Of a stretch of 64,000 bases of DNA, positions 8,543 to 20,028 are shown in pieces (the first letter of the stretch is position 1; every line of letters begins with the position of its first letter). The notes beneath the pieces were generated by a model that was given only the letters and a program-made list of their open reading frames with translations, did no database searches and was not told the origin of the DNA. The DNA is from Myxococcales bacterium (GTDB taxonomy: Bacteria; Myxococcota_A; Polyangia; Polyangiales; Polyangiaceae): contig JANXLV010000035.1 of the NCBI GenBank assembly GCA_025355005.1, positions 1-64,000 of the forward strand, read 5' to 3'. The position numbers and the translations under genes were made by a program.

Positions 8543-9289
8543 TCAGGCGCTGCGCGTCACGGAGCCGACAGGCCCGTCGTTCACGCGTAGACACCCCTTC
8601 GAGAGGAAACGGAAGATCTCGGCCACGATCGTCTCTTCTTCCATCGCCAGGCCGCGCATGACGACCTGGTAGAGCATCTCCTTCAAGGCACCGAGCGTGA
8701 GGATGGTCATCATCTTCGTGTCGCCCTCGGAGACGACGCCGAGCTTCTGCCCGTCCGCGAAGCTCTCCTCGAGCAGGCGGCCCACCTCCTCGTAGAACAC
8801 GAGCAGCTTGCGATCGAACGCCGGGTCCAGGCCCACCGCGTCCGAGAGGAGGATCTTCGTCGTCGCGCGATCCTCGAGCAGCGTGCTCACGATGCGGCGG
8901 ATGTTCTCCTGGATCTGCTCCGACACCGTTCGCGTGGCATCCTCGGGGTCCACGCGCACGAAGGACATGCCAAGCCGCGCGAAGGCCCGGTCGACGATCT
9001 CCTCGAAGATGGCGCGCTTGTCCTCGAAGTAAAGATAGAAGGTGCCGCGCGCCACGTTCGCAGCGGCGACGATCTCGTCGATTTTTGCCGCGTGGTAACC
9101 GCGCTTCGCGAACACGTCGCGCGCGCATAAGAGGATGTGTTGGCGGCGAGCAGCCTTGTTCAACGAGGTCTTTGGAGCATAGGTGGACGCCCGACCTCTG
9201 GTCGAAGAACCGGCGGAAATACGCAAGCTAGACGCGCGTGTCAGTTCCGGAGGAGCCGGGGGAGTGCTCTGGGAGGCGTTGGACGACAT
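8543..9289 (-). CDS. TetR family transcriptional regulator
   Basis: The product has 248 residues, with an unstructured N-terminal 45 residues rich in Ser/Pro/Arg before the DNA-binding domain. The helix-turn-helix reads ILLCARDVFAKRGYHAAKID, then IVAAANVARGTFYLYFEDKRAIFEE. The C-terminus resembles TetR_C domains of regulators of fatty-acid or acyl-CoA genes (VVMRGLAMEEETIVAEIFRFL). It is divergent from the 2-hydroxyacyl-CoA dehydratase-type operon starting at 9458, with a 168-bp shared control region, so it is the best candidate regulator of that operon. This is inference from position. Confidence 0.9.
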   Translation of the reverse strand: MSSNASQSTPPAPPELTRASSLRISAGSSTRGRASTYAPKTSLNKAARRQHILLCARDVFAKRGYHAAKIDEIVAAANVARGTFYLYFEDKRAIFEEIVDRAFARLGMSFVRVDPEDATRTVSEQIQENIRRIVSTLLEDRATTKILLSDAVGLDPAFDRKLLVFYEEVGRLLEESFADGQKLGVVSEGDTKMMTILTLGALKEMLYQVVMRGLAMEEETIVAEIFRFLSKGCLRVNDGPVGSVTRSA

Positions 9290-9420
9290 GGGGATGAGCT
9301 GCGGAGGGCAGAGCTACTAGCAGAGACGGCCAAGATCATGCTGGTTTTTAGGATCTGACCCCGGAGGCGAAAATTCTTCGCATTGCCTTCCAGCCGCTGT
9401 AGGCTACGCCACTGACACGC

Positions 9421-9438
9421 GAGTCTAGTTCCAGACTC
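9421..9438. promoter_or_regulatory. Possible TetR operator GAGTCT-N6-AGACTC
   Basis: GAGTCT (9421-9426) and AGACTC (9433-9438) form an inverted repeat with 6-bp arms, 20 bp before the ATG at 9458. Its position in the divergent region between a TetR gene and the dehydratase/activase operon suits a repressor site. Confidence 0.4.
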
Positions 9439-9457
9439 TTTCGAGGAAGCACATCCC

Positions 9458-12400
9458 ATGGCGACGAGTGGCACGCACACCCGAAACTTCCTGGCGATTG
9501 GTATGGACGTCGGCTCCACGACAGTGAAGGCGACCGTCGTCAATCCGGCCAACAAGGAGATCCTCTGGAGCGACTACCAGCGCCACCACACGAAGCAGCC
9601 CGAGAAGGTGCTCGAGCTGCTCGAGGCGATCCTCGTGGCCTTCCCGGAGCACAAGCCCGAGAACTTCCGCATGTTCATGACGGGCTCCGGCTCCGCGCCG
9701 CTCTGCTCGCCGACGGGCGCGAAGTTCGTCCAGGAAGTGAATGCCGTCACGCTCGCCGTCGAGCACCTGCACCCGGACGTGGGCTCGGTCATCGAGCTCG
9801 GCGGGCAAGACGCCAAGATCATCATGTTCAAGGCGGACGAGAACAACGACAAGACCGCCACCGCGTCGATGAACGACAAGTGCGCCTCCGGAACGGGCGC
9901 CACGATCGACAAGTGCTTCTTGAAGGTGAACGCGCCGCCGGAGCTCGTGACCACGCTCCGCTTCGACGACAGCAAGCTCCACCACGTGGCCGCGAAGTGC
10001 GGCGTGTTCGCGGAGACGGACATCGTCAACCTGATCAAGAGCGGCATCCCCTCTACAGAGGTGCTCTGCTCGCTCGCGGACGCGATCGTCATGCAGAACC
10101 TGTCCGTGCTCACGCGTGGCGGGACGCTGAAGCCGCGCGTGCTCCTGCTCGGCGGACCGAACACGTACCTCCCGTTTCTTCAAGACTGCTGGCGGCTGCG
10201 CATCCCGCAGATCTGGGAAGAGCGCGGCTTCGACTACCCGAAGGACGTCCCGATCGAGGAGCTCATCTTCGTCCCCGAGAACGCGCAGTACTACGCCGCG
10301 CTCGGCGCCGTCATCTACGGCCTCCACGAGCCGGATCACATCGGCTGGATGAAGCCGCTCGACGAGCTCGTTGACTACATCACCACGGGCCGCAAGGCGC
10401 GCCTCGGTGAGACCGCCGGCCCGCCGCTCAACAAGAACGAGCAGGAGCTCGCGGACTTCCGCGTCGCGTACAAGATCCCCAAGTTCGAGAGCGCGAAGTT
10501 CGAGCCCGGTCAGGTCGTCGAGGCGATCATCGGCATGGACGGCGGCTCCACGTCGAGCAAGGCCGTCCTCGTCGACTTCACGAGCGGCAAGATCCTGTGC
10601 AAGGCCTACCAGCTCTCCAAGGGCAACCCGATCCTCGACACCAAGGAGCTGATGCAGCAGCTCAAGGCGTACGTCACGGACCAGGGCGCTGTGCTCAAGA
10701 TCAAGGGCTTCGGCGCCACCGGCTACGCGGCCGACGTGCTCGAGGAGTGCGTGAAGAGCGACGTGAACATCGTCGAGACCGTCGCGCACATGATGAGCGC
10801 GGTTCACTTCTTCGGCGACGTCGACGTCATCTGCGACATCGGCGGGCAGGACATCAAGGTCCTGTTCATGAAGAACGGTGACATCGGGAATTTCCGCCTC
10901 TCGAACAGCTGCTCTGCCGGCAACGGCACGCTGCTCCAGGCCACCAGCGACTCCTTCGGCGTGCCCGTCACGGAGTACGCGGAGGTCGCGTTCAAGGCGG
11001 AGCTCGCGCCGAAGTTCAGCTACGGCTGCGCCGTCTTCCTCGACACCGACCGCGTGAACTTCCAGAAGGAAGGCTTCTCCAAGGAGGAGATGCTCGCGGG
11101 CCTCGCGCAGGTCCTTCCGAAGAACGTGTGGCAGTACGTCGTCCAGATCCCGCGCATGGCGTCGCTCGGGAAGAAGTTCGTTCTCCAGGGCGGCACGCAG
11201 TACAACCTCGCGGCCGTCAAGGCGCAGGTCGACTACATCAAGGAGCGCGTCCCGGGCGCGGAGGTCTACGTCCACCCGCACACTGGAGAGGCCGGCGCGA
11301 TCGGCGCCGCGATGGAGACGCGCCGCGTCGTCATGCGCAAGGGCGTGTCGACCTTCATCGGCATCGACGAGACGATCAACCTCGAATACACGTCCAAGAA
11401 CGACGAGGAGACCGTCTGTCACTTCTGCGAGAACGAGTGCAAGCGCACGTTCATCGACACGAAGACGCCCGACGGCCGCACCAGCCGCTACATCGCCGGG
11501 TTCTCCTGCGAGAAGGGCACCGTCGAGAGCAAGGAGCAGATGCTCGCGCTCGTCGCGGACCGGAAGAAGCTCGCGCAGAAGTACCCCAACATGGTGGACT
11601 ACGAGTCGAAGCGCGCCTTCATGCACTTCTATTCGCCCGCGCCGCAGCCGGAGGACGGCTCGCCGGTGAAGGACGTGGAGGTCAAGAAGGGCCTCATCGG
11701 ACAGCGACGTGTAGAATACACGCGTCCGTTCAAGCGGAGCTCGAAGGAGTCGTGGGAGGCCCGCCGCAAGGTGCGCATCGGCATCCCGCGCGTGCTCAAC
11801 ATCTACTCGACGGCGCCGTTCCTCCGGACCTACTTCGAGTCGATCGGCATCCAGAAGCAGCACGTCATCTTCAGCGACGCCACGACCGAGGAGCTCTGGG
11901 TCGAAGGCGGCAAGTACGGCTCGATCGACCCGTGCTACCCGTCCAAGGTCGCGCAGGCGCACGTGCACAACCTGCTCTTCCACCACCACGCGCCGGACGA
12001 GCGGAAGCCGCTCAAGTACATCTTCTTCCCGTGCATCACGCACGTGACCAACTTCGTCGTCGACACCATGGACAACGCGTGCTGCCCCATCGTGGCAGGC
12101 GCGCCGGACGTCATGAAGTCCGCGTTCACGAAGGAGGTCGACTTCTTCGCCACGCGCAACATCGAGTACCTCGACCCCGCGATCTCGTTCGAGGAGCCGT
12201 CGCTCATGGCGCGTCGCCTCTTCGAGACCTTCGGGCCGCGCCTCGGCATCACCGAGGACGAGAACGACCACGCGTGCCGCGAGGCCTGGAAGGCGCTCAC
12301 CATCTTCGAGAACGACGTCCAGAACAAGGGACGCGCGATCCTGGAGACCGTCGAGGCCGAGGACCGCGTCGCGATCCTCATGATCGGCCGCCCGTACCAC

Positions 12401-13135
12401 TCCGACCCGGGCCTGAACCACGGCATCCCGGAGGAGTTCCAGGTGCTCGGCTACCCGGTGCTGTCGACGCGGTCGATCCCGAAGACGCGCGAGTACCTCG
12501 ACAAGTATTACAAGGAGGATCTCGAGAAGGGCATCATCAAGCACCCGCTCGAGATCAACCACATCTGGCCGGAGAATTACTCCGTCAACAGCGCGCAGAA
12601 GGTCTGGGCCGCGGCGTTCGCTGCCCACCACCCGAACGTCGTCGTGCTCGACCTCTCGAGCTTCAAGTGCGGCCACGACTCGCCGACCTACGGCCTCATC
12701 GACGACATCATCGGCACGAGCAAGACGCCGTACGCGGCGCTGCACGACATCGACGCGAACAAGCCGGGTGGCAGCATCAAGATTCGCGTGAAGACGTATG
12801 CGCACGCGCTTCGCCTCCACGAGGAGCGCCTCCAGGACTCGGGCAAGCGGACGCGCGAGCTCCTGCACCTGATCGACAAGAAGAAGGTGGAGCTCCTCGA
12901 GCTCCGCAAGGCGCAGCTGGCGGCGCGTCAGGTCAGCGATCCGAAGACCATCGCGGAGCTGGCCGAGGCGCGCGAGCGCATCATGGCGTACGAGGCGCAG
13001 CCGCGCGACAAGACGAACGAGGCGCCCGAGATGCCGAAGGGCTTCGTCAAGCTGGGGAAGAAGACTGCCGCCGGCAATATCGTGCGGGTGGAAGAGAATC
13101 AGAAAAATGTGAGCGCTGACAGCGCTGCTGAATGA
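9458..13135 (+). CDS. Two-ASKHA acyl-CoA dehydratase activase fused to HgdB-like/DUF2229 domain
   Basis: This is a 1225-residue fusion. Two BadF/HgdC-type ATPase domains lie in tandem. The first has GMDVGSTTVK (near 15-24), VIELGGQDAKI, NDKCASGTGA (Cys142) and KCGVFAETD (Cys181). The second has GMDGGSTSSK (near 360), DIGGQDIKVLF, NSCSAGNG (Cys485) and YGCAVF (Cys524). All four cysteines sit where activators hold their subunit-bridging [4Fe-4S] cluster. A CHFCENEC motif (Cys654/657/661) follows. The rest is DUF2229/HgdB-like, with PCYPSKVAQAH and FPCITHVTN. Known activators drive ATP-dependent one-electron transfer to 2-hydroxyacyl-CoA dehydratases. The substrate here is unknown. The stop overlaps an ATG at 13132, but the next gene probably starts at 13162. 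Confidence 0.85.
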   Translation: MATSGTHTRNFLAIGMDVGSTTVKATVVNPANKEILWSDYQRHHTKQPEKVLELLEAILVAFPEHKPENFRMFMTGSGSAPLCSPTGAKFVQEVNAVTLAVEHLHPDVGSVIELGGQDAKIIMFKADENNDKTATASMNDKCASGTGATIDKCFLKVNAPPELVTTLRFDDSKLHHVAAKCGVFAETDIVNLIKSGIPSTEVLCSLADAIVMQNLSVLTRGGTLKPRVLLLGGPNTYLPFLQDCWRLRIPQIWEERGFDYPKDVPIEELIFVPENAQYYAALGAVIYGLHEPDHIGWMKPLDELVDYITTGRKARLGETAGPPLNKNEQELADFRVAYKIPKFESAKFEPGQVVEAIIGMDGGSTSSKAVLVDFTSGKILCKAYQLSKGNPILDTKELMQQLKAYVTDQGAVLKIKGFGATGYAADVLEECVKSDVNIVETVAHMMSAVHFFGDVDVICDIGGQDIKVLFMKNGDIGNFRLSNSCSAGNGTLLQATSDSFGVPVTEYAEVAFKAELAPKFSYGCAVFLDTDRVNFQKEGFSKEEMLAGLAQVLPKNVWQYVVQIPRMASLGKKFVLQGGTQYNLAAVKAQVDYIKERVPGAEVYVHPHTGEAGAIGAAMETRRVVMRKGVSTFIGIDETINLEYTSKNDEETVCHFCENECKRTFIDTKTPDGRTSRYIAGFSCEKGTVESKEQMLALVADRKKLAQKYPNMVDYESKRAFMHFYSPAPQPEDGSPVKDVEVKKGLIGQRRVEYTRPFKRSSKESWEARRKVRIGIPRVLNIYSTAPFLRTYFESIGIQKQHVIFSDATTEELWVEGGKYGSIDPCYPSKVAQAHVHNLLFHHHAPDERKPLKYIFFPCITHVTNFVVDTMDNACCPIVAGAPDVMKSAFTKEVDFFATRNIEYLDPAISFEEPSLMARRLFETFGPRLGITEDENDHACREAWKALTIFENDVQNKGRAILETVEAEDRVAILMIGRPYHSDPGLNHGIPEEFQVLGYPVLSTRSIPKTREYLDKYYKEDLEKGIIKHPLEINHIWPENYSVNSAQKVWAAAFAAHHPNVVVLDLSSFKCGHDSPTYGLIDDIIGTSKTPYAALHDIDANKPGGSIKIRVKTYAHALRLHEERLQDSGKRTRELLHLIDKKKVELLELRKAQLAARQVSDPKTIAELAEARERIMAYEAQPRDKTNEAPEMPKGFVKLGKKTAAGNIVRVEENQKNVSADSAAE
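11709..11721. repeat. 13-bp palindrome copy 1: GTGTAGAATACAC
   Basis: Perfect arms GTGTA/TACAC around GAA, inside the activase gene; codons read GTA GAA TAC. Confidence 0.7.
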
Positions 13136-13161
13136 GCGGAAGAACAGAGGAGACTACGAGC

Positions 13162-15030
<1,869 letters not shown>

Positions 15031-15077
15031 ACCGCTCCGAAGCTCACGACACGGTCGACACGGTCGACACGCAAGAT

Positions 15078-15120
15078 GGGCCCTGTGCACCGAATCTTCG
15101 GAGCACGGGGCCCGCGTCTT
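15078..15120 (+). terminator. Rho-independent terminator of the dehydratase operon
   Basis: A 17-bp stem (15078-15094 with 15097-15113, GGGCCC base, one G-T wobble and one A-A mismatch) with a 2-nt tip is followed by GCGTCTTTTG. It lies between convergent genes. A tandem ACACGGTCG repeat stands just before it. Confidence 0.7.
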
Positions 15121-15127
15121 TTGAGGC

Positions 15128-17299
15128 TCAGCGAACCGGCAGCGCAGGTGGTGCGTTTGCCTTCAAGCCGCGCCTCACCGACGCGAGCTCCCGCTCCCAT
15201 GCGCGCGTTTCCTTCTCGCTCCATGTGGGGCGACCGAACGACGCGCGGGTCAGCGGATGGAAGCCTATGTCCACGTCGCGAACGTAGCCATACGTCGCCT
15301 GCGGTGTCTTGGTGGCCGCCTTCCGTGTCAGCGGGTGCGGTCCGCGATCCACGAGCAGGGCATATGCTAACGCGATGTCGGCGGAGGCAAGCGTCGCGTC
15401 CCGCGTCTCTGAGCAGGGACCGCGATCGATCGCCGTCGCAAAAGCGAGCGCACCTAGCGGATGCGATAGGGCGACCGCGCGATCTTTCTTCGCCTCCGCA
15501 GAGACGTCTCCCGCGTCTCGTGCCTGGTAGCGCGCAAACGCATCCATGGCCTTCCTGGCGCGCGCTTCGTCCTTCGCGTCCGTCACATCTGGAGGCGGAA
15601 TGAGCGGCGACAGGTGCGCGCTGGTCAGCTTCCCCGTGAAGCGTTGCACGGCGCGAGCAGTGGCCTTCTCGAGGGCCGCGCAGAGCTCCTCGTCCATCAT
15701 GAGCACATGCGGAAGCTGCAATACGCGGAAGATGCGCGCACGCGGCCTCGTCTTCTCGGTCCAGGCAAGGCGGTGCACCAGGCGAACGCCGCCCGTGAAC
15801 GGCGCCTTTGCGTGCGCGAGCTTGACGTTGCTCGCCTGCATATCCATGGGCACGTAGGTCTTCACGTGAAGCAGCGCGAAGTCCGGATCGAGTGGTCCCT
15901 TCGCGTCGTTCAGTTTGGCGGGCACGAGCTCCACGTCCTTTTCGAGTCCGGCAAGTAGAGGCAAAACGACGCTGCGCCTCACGATGATCGGACCGTATTC
16001 GCCGTCGCGCAGCGCGAACAGGTGCGCCATGCTCTTCTGTTTCCGGAGCCTTCCCTTGCCGCCATACTCATCTGCGACGAACACCGCTGGAGGCGGAGCA
16101 AGACGCGTGTATGGTGCATGCAAATGCCCTCCTGCCGTCCTGAACGAGCCGGGCACCACGCCGCGACCATTGGGCGCGAAGCCCAGCATGACGAAGGAGG
16201 TCGTGCTCGAAGGCGTGCTCGAAGGCACGGCCGCAGGAGAGGTCTTTGCCGCGGCACGAAAGCGCTCGGCGTTCTCGTGGGCGTCCTGCTCCACCCGCGT
16301 CGCGTTGTGGTCGAGCGCCTTGCGTGTGGTGTCGTTCACCTCACGATCGACGTGGACTGCGTATTCTCTGGCCGCGCACGAGTCCGACAGCACTCCTCTT
16401 CGCGTGACGGCATGCGGAGCCTGGTCGACATCCCGGGCGTATGCGTAGGCGTAGAACGGGTGCTTGCACGCCGCAGTGCGCGTGTCGTCGCTCGCCGCGC
16501 AGTCGACGAGGCGCGCAGTCCAGTACGACCAGATCGCGCTCGCGAGCGCACGCTTGCGATCGCCTGCGTTCGAGCGCTGTGCCGCGAACATCTTGTAGAA
16601 GGCGTTTGCCGCTGCCTCAGCCTCCGCTGGCTTCTCACGAAACGGCGGCTCCGTGAACGCGTCCAGCATGTCGAAGCGCGGTCCCATCTCGCCCGCGGCG
16701 AGCGCGCCGCCCAGCGCCGCGTAGAGCTTGTCCCACAGCTTCTTTTCCGTGAAGAGCAGGCTAGGCTGCTCACCAACGCGGAACATCGTCGCACGTGGCG
16801 AACGGCCCTTCCCGAACGTGGCGTCCGGCGGCACCCATTCGAGAAGGGATGCATACTGCACGTGCTTCTCTTCCGTCCACGCGCTCTCGGGAAGCATCGC
16901 GCGATCGGCGGGAAATCTGGCGCGAACGTCCACCAGGACGAAGTCATCGTCCATGACCTCGCTCTTCCACTGCAGGTTCTTTCGTGGATGAGCGCGCATC
17001 ACGCGCACCTCTCGCAGGATGACGTCCCCGGCCTTGACCAACGGCGTGAGCACCGGCTCTGCAAGGCTTCTCCTCACGATGAGCACGCTGGGTACACGGA
17101 TGGCATTGGCCCACCCCACGCCCTTCTCCAGGCTCACGCCTTCTGCCTTCGCGGGGAAGACGTGGAACGGGCCGGCGGGCAATGGGTCGTCTGGCCGCAG
17201 CCATGACGACGGGTCGGTCCTGCCGGGCAGGACCAGCGCGCCCTCCACGACCCTGGACTTGCGTGATGGACGTTGGACGAAGGTCGGCACGAAGCTCAT
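15128..17299 (-). CDS. Tandem imm11-like (DUF1629) protein
   Basis: The product has 723 residues from the ATG at 17299. Two homologous halves can be seen. Each half has a SVLIVRRSL / PIIVRRSV strand and a VDVRARFP / LLHVKTYVP strand. Each then has a FRV...LLFTEKKLWDKLYAAL / FRV...VLMMDEELCAALEKA segment. The last pattern is that of imm11/DUF1629 proteins (a ligand-like 'LFRV..' strand followed by a 'xxLxxAL' helix and a Phe). Between and after the halves are degenerate repeats of about 22 residues ending in DxxPHxxTR-like motifs (DRGPHPLTRKA, DIGFHPLTRAS, DQAPHAVTRRG). Imm11 members are often proposed immunity proteins, but no toxin gene is adjacent. No signal peptide is present. The Shine-Dalgarno sequence is weak, so the start is uncertain. 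Two of the 13-bp palindromes (16107, 16849) lie inside. Confidence 0.6.
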   Translation of the reverse strand: MSFVPTFVQRPSRKSRVVEGALVLPGRTDPSSWLRPDDPLPAGPFHVFPAKAEGVSLEKGVGWANAIRVPSVLIVRRSLAEPVLTPLVKAGDVILREVRVMRAHPRKNLQWKSEVMDDDFVLVDVRARFPADRAMLPESAWTEEKHVQYASLLEWVPPDATFGKGRSPRATMFRVGEQPSLLFTEKKLWDKLYAALGGALAAGEMGPRFDMLDAFTEPPFREKPAEAEAAANAFYKMFAAQRSNAGDRKRALASAIWSYWTARLVDCAASDDTRTAACKHPFYAYAYARDVDQAPHAVTRRGVLSDSCAAREYAVHVDREVNDTTRKALDHNATRVEQDAHENAERFRAAAKTSPAAVPSSTPSSTTSFVMLGFAPNGRGVVPGSFRTAGGHLHAPYTRLAPPPAVFVADEYGGKGRLRKQKSMAHLFALRDGEYGPIIVRRSVVLPLLAGLEKDVELVPAKLNDAKGPLDPDFALLHVKTYVPMDMQASNVKLAHAKAPFTGGVRLVHRLAWTEKTRPRARIFRVLQLPHVLMMDEELCAALEKATARAVQRFTGKLTSAHLSPLIPPPDVTDAKDEARARKAMDAFARYQARDAGDVSAEAKKDRAVALSHPLGALAFATAIDRGPCSETRDATLASADIALAYALLVDRGPHPLTRKAATKTPQATYGYVRDVDIGFHPLTRASFGRPTWSEKETRAWERELASVRRGLKANAPPALPVR
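16107..16119. repeat. 13-bp palindrome copy 2: GTGTATGGTGCAT
   Basis: TGTA-TGG-TGCA core inside the tandem imm11-like gene (gene on minus strand). Confidence 0.6.
16849..16861. repeat. 13-bp palindrome copy 3: ATGCATACTGCAC
   Basis: TGCA-TAC-TGCA core, 742 bp from copy 2, same gene. Confidence 0.6.
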
Positions 17300-17546
17300 C
17301 GCGAGAGCGTACACGCCTAACGGACCTGGCACGGTCGATGCTCGTCTCCTTCCACAACACAGGTGAGCTGAAATGAGCGCAACGTCATGAAGAGGCGAAG
17401 CGCGTAAACTATCTTCGTGGCGTCGCATCACACATCCGAGAAGCCCCTGCCTCCGGGACCCGTGTAGCGGGATGTACCGTTCCCTCGGGACTCGGGGCTC
17501 TGTCTTTGGCGTGCCCTCTGGGCCTTACGCCGGGAAGGAGCGCGTC

Positions 17547-19061
17547 GTGTCGTTCGCGCGGCTGCCCGACGCGTGCAAGCGCCGGCTCGTGGATTCGCTC
17601 ACGGGCCGTAACACGCTCTCGCCCATCTTGCGGCCGGGCCCCACGCGACGCAGCCTGAGGCTCCTCTTTGGTGTCGCGCTGTTCGTCGGCCTCTACGCTG
17701 TCTTCGCCGCGCAATGGCCAAGCAGGCAGAGCCTGTGGTTCGCGGCCGTGGACGTCGTGCTCGCCGCGACGCTGCTCTGGCTGGTACGCGGCGCACGACG
17801 CACGCTCTCGTTCGACGGCACCGTCATCCAGGCGGGCACGTACCTCTTCCCGCTCGACATCGTCGAAGCGCGTGCTGACGGCATGCTCCGACTCATTCCG
17901 CTGGGCAAGGTGCGTGAGGCCGCGGTGGCCGTCGTCGCCTCGCGGCCTTCGCTGCTCCTCACTTTCGACGATGGCAAGACCCACGCGTTCGGCGTGGATA
18001 CCCCGAAGCAGGCCGAGGCGGCCTTCGACGCGATGGAGGTCGCGCAGAAGACGCTCGAGAAGCTCACGTACGACAAGGATCTCGAGGCCGCCGTTCACCT
18101 GGACCCGTTCTTCGAGATCCGGATGGACGGAAGCTGGGAGACCGCCACCCGTCGAGCGAAAGGCGATCGGCTCATCGCCGCGCTCACGCTCGGCCTCGGC
18201 GCGGTGCTCGGTCTCTCGCTCTACGGAGGTCGTGCGCTCGTGGGCCTGCGCACCGAGCGCATTTCGCACGAGCGACTCCTCACGCTCACGCGCGAGCTCG
18301 AGGAAAAGCGCGCGCGCGAGCTTGCTCCGCCGCCCGTCGACGTCTCGCACCGCGCCGACGAAGACCTCAAGGCCGACGAGCGGGAAGGACGTGAAGCGCA
18401 GCGTGCCCGCGCGCTCGCAGCCTACGAGGGCCGCGCGAAGAGCCCGCAGATGGCCTCGCTGATGGGCGCGCTGATCACGCATGAGCATGACACCGGGGAG
18501 GGCGTGTCCGTCTTCTTCGATCACACGTGCGCCAGGTCCTCCGTGTGCAACGACGCCACGCCGGAGCTCTTGCGCCTGGAGCAGCGTGTGTTCCGCGTCT
18601 TCACCACCGTCCTGTCGGAGACGATCCCGCGCATCGTCCTCGCGTTCGACATGGTCAAGACGCGACCGTCGCCGGAGCAGGGGAGCCTCGTCATCACGTA
18701 CGTGATCACGGGCCGCGGCGATACATCGGGCCCGAATGACATCACGATGGTGTTCGACGTGAAGCTGCACGTGACGGGTCAGAAGGAGTCGCCCTCGTTC
18801 GTGCTCACGATGCCTCCACCAAAAGCGCCAGTGACCGCGCTGCGCGACCACTCGATTTTTTCGACGCCCACGTCGCCCACTGCCGCGACCTGGGTGTTCG
18901 CGCGCGGACTCGACCGCCTCTACGACGAGGTCTACGGGATGTTCTTCGCTGGCGCGCCGCGGGTCCCGGTGAACGGCAGCGTGGACTCGCGCGACGCCGA
19001 TGAGAAGCTCCGGGCGACGTTCGGTGTCTCCCCCGTCGGGGATCACGAAGCGCGTCACTGA
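17547..19061 (+). CDS. Membrane protein of unknown function
   Basis: The product has 504 residues from a GTG at 17547, chosen because GGAAGGAG (about 17533-17540) lies 6 nt upstream. An in-frame ATG at 17472 would add 25 residues of unremarkable sequence. Two membrane helices close together (LRLLFGVALFVGLYAVFAA and LWFAAVDVVLAATLLWLV, about residues 40-85) are followed by a PH-like/bPH2-type beta stretch (TLSFDGTVIQAGTYLFPLDIVEA). A third helix lies near 215-235 (ALTLGLGAVLGLSLYG), then a charged coiled coil (ERLLTLTRELEEKRARE). The C-terminal 200 residues form an extracytoplasmic-looking domain with one Cys pair (CARSSVC). I do not recognise a family. It ends 27 bp before hsp33 on the same strand. 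Confidence 0.65.
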   Translation: MSFARLPDACKRRLVDSLTGRNTLSPILRPGPTRRSLRLLFGVALFVGLYAVFAAQWPSRQSLWFAAVDVVLAATLLWLVRGARRTLSFDGTVIQAGTYLFPLDIVEARADGMLRLIPLGKVREAAVAVVASRPSLLLTFDDGKTHAFGVDTPKQAEAAFDAMEVAQKTLEKLTYDKDLEAAVHLDPFFEIRMDGSWETATRRAKGDRLIAALTLGLGAVLGLSLYGGRALVGLRTERISHERLLTLTRELEEKRARELAPPPVDVSHRADEDLKADEREGREAQRARALAAYEGRAKSPQMASLMGALITHEHDTGEGVSVFFDHTCARSSVCNDATPELLRLEQRVFRVFTTVLSETIPRIVLAFDMVKTRPSPEQGSLVITYVITGRGDTSGPNDITMVFDVKLHVTGQKESPSFVLTMPPPKAPVTALRDHSIFSTPTSPTAATWVFARGLDRLYDEVYGMFFAGAPRVPVNGSVDSRDADEKLRATFGVSPVGDHEARH

Positions 19062-19088
19062 AGCGATGAAATGCTATGATTAACGAGG

Positions 19089-19958
19089 ATGGGCATCGAC
19101 GATGCGGACAACGTCCTTCGCGCTCTGACGGACGACGGCGGGTTTCGCGTCATCACGCTGGAGACCACCAGCACCGTGCGCGGAGCCATCGAATCGCAGC
19201 AGGTGAAGGGCGGTCTCTGCCGCACGTTCGCAGATGTGCTGACCGGGACCATCCTCGTGCGCGAGAGCATGTCGCCCGACCTGCGCGTGCAGGCGTTCCT
19301 CCAGAGCGACGATGGCCGCTCGCGCCTCGTCGCCGATTCGCTCCCGGACGGGAACACCCGTGGTCTGGTGCAGCTCGCGAAGGACGCCAATCCCACGGCG
19401 GAGATGCCCATCGGCAAGGGCGGCATCCTGCAGGTCGCGCGCACGCTCCACAACGGCGCTCTCCACCAAGGTGTGATCGCCGTGCCGGACAGCGGAAGCA
19501 TCTCGGCCGCGTTCATGACGTACATGCAGGAGAGCGAGCAGACGGTCACCATGATCTCCGTCGGCAGTCACATGGCCGGCGGCGAGATCGTCGCGGCGGG
19601 CGGGTACCTGGTGCAGCTACTGCCAGAGCTCAGGGAAGATCTCCTGGCGATCATGACGGAGCGTCTCAAGGACTTCGAGAACATCGAGCCGCTGCTCGCG
19701 CAAGGAAAGGCCAGCGCCGCGTACCTGCTGGAGGAGACGCTCTACGGAATACCGTTCGCCCGCGTGGCCGAGCGGCAGGTCAGGTTCGGCTGCACGTGCA
19801 GCCAGACACGCCTTGCAGCCAGCCTCGCGACGCTCCCACGCTCGGACATCGAGTCGATGCTCGCCGACGGCAAGATGCTCGACATCGAATGCGATTTCTG
19901 CCGAAAGAAGTACGAGTTCAGCCCCGAGCAGCTCCGCGGCCTCCTCACGTCTAACTAG
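19089..19958 (+). CDS. hslO: Redox-regulated chaperone Hsp33
   Basis: The product has 289 residues, the usual Hsp33 size. Zinc-binding cysteines are intact as CxC (FGCTC, Cys235/Cys237) and CxxC (IECDFC, Cys268/Cys271). Conserved core motifs include VKGGLCRTFADVLTG and IGKGGILQVART. The family is a cytoplasmic holdase that loses zinc and forms two disulfides under oxidative and heat stress. The C-terminal pattern CTCSQTR followed by YEFSPEQL is typical. It is close behind the unknown membrane protein gene and may share its transcript. Confidence 0.95.
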   Translation: MGIDDADNVLRALTDDGGFRVITLETTSTVRGAIESQQVKGGLCRTFADVLTGTILVRESMSPDLRVQAFLQSDDGRSRLVADSLPDGNTRGLVQLAKDANPTAEMPIGKGGILQVARTLHNGALHQGVIAVPDSGSISAAFMTYMQESEQTVTMISVGSHMAGGEIVAAGGYLVQLLPELREDLLAIMTERLKDFENIEPLLAQGKASAAYLLEETLYGIPFARVAERQVRFGCTCSQTRLAASLATLPRSDIESMLADGKMLDIECDFCRKKYEFSPEQLRGLLTSN

Positions 19959-20010
19959 AGGCGGAGGCAGAGGCTGATGTAGGGAAAGCGGATCCATTTC
20001 CGTCCATGAT

Positions 20011-20028
20011 TGGATCCTTTGAGATCCA
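20011..20028. repeat. Short inverted repeat TGGATC-N6-GATCCA
   Basis: TGGATC (20011-20016), six bases, GATCCA (20023-20028). It lies in the 183-bp gap between hslO and the next lipoprotein gene and could be an operator or a weak hairpin. No T-run follows. Confidence 0.3.

Noticed and set aside
9425..12868. Very long open frame on the minus strand opposite the activase gene
   Set aside because: It is Arg/Val/Leu/Asp-rich shadow sequence with no domain, while the plus strand has complete, motif-rich activase coding.
13132..13161. Start of the dehydratase subunit at the ATGA overlap
   Set aside because: GAGGAGA directly precedes ATG 13162, and the extra residues look unconserved. It remains possible.
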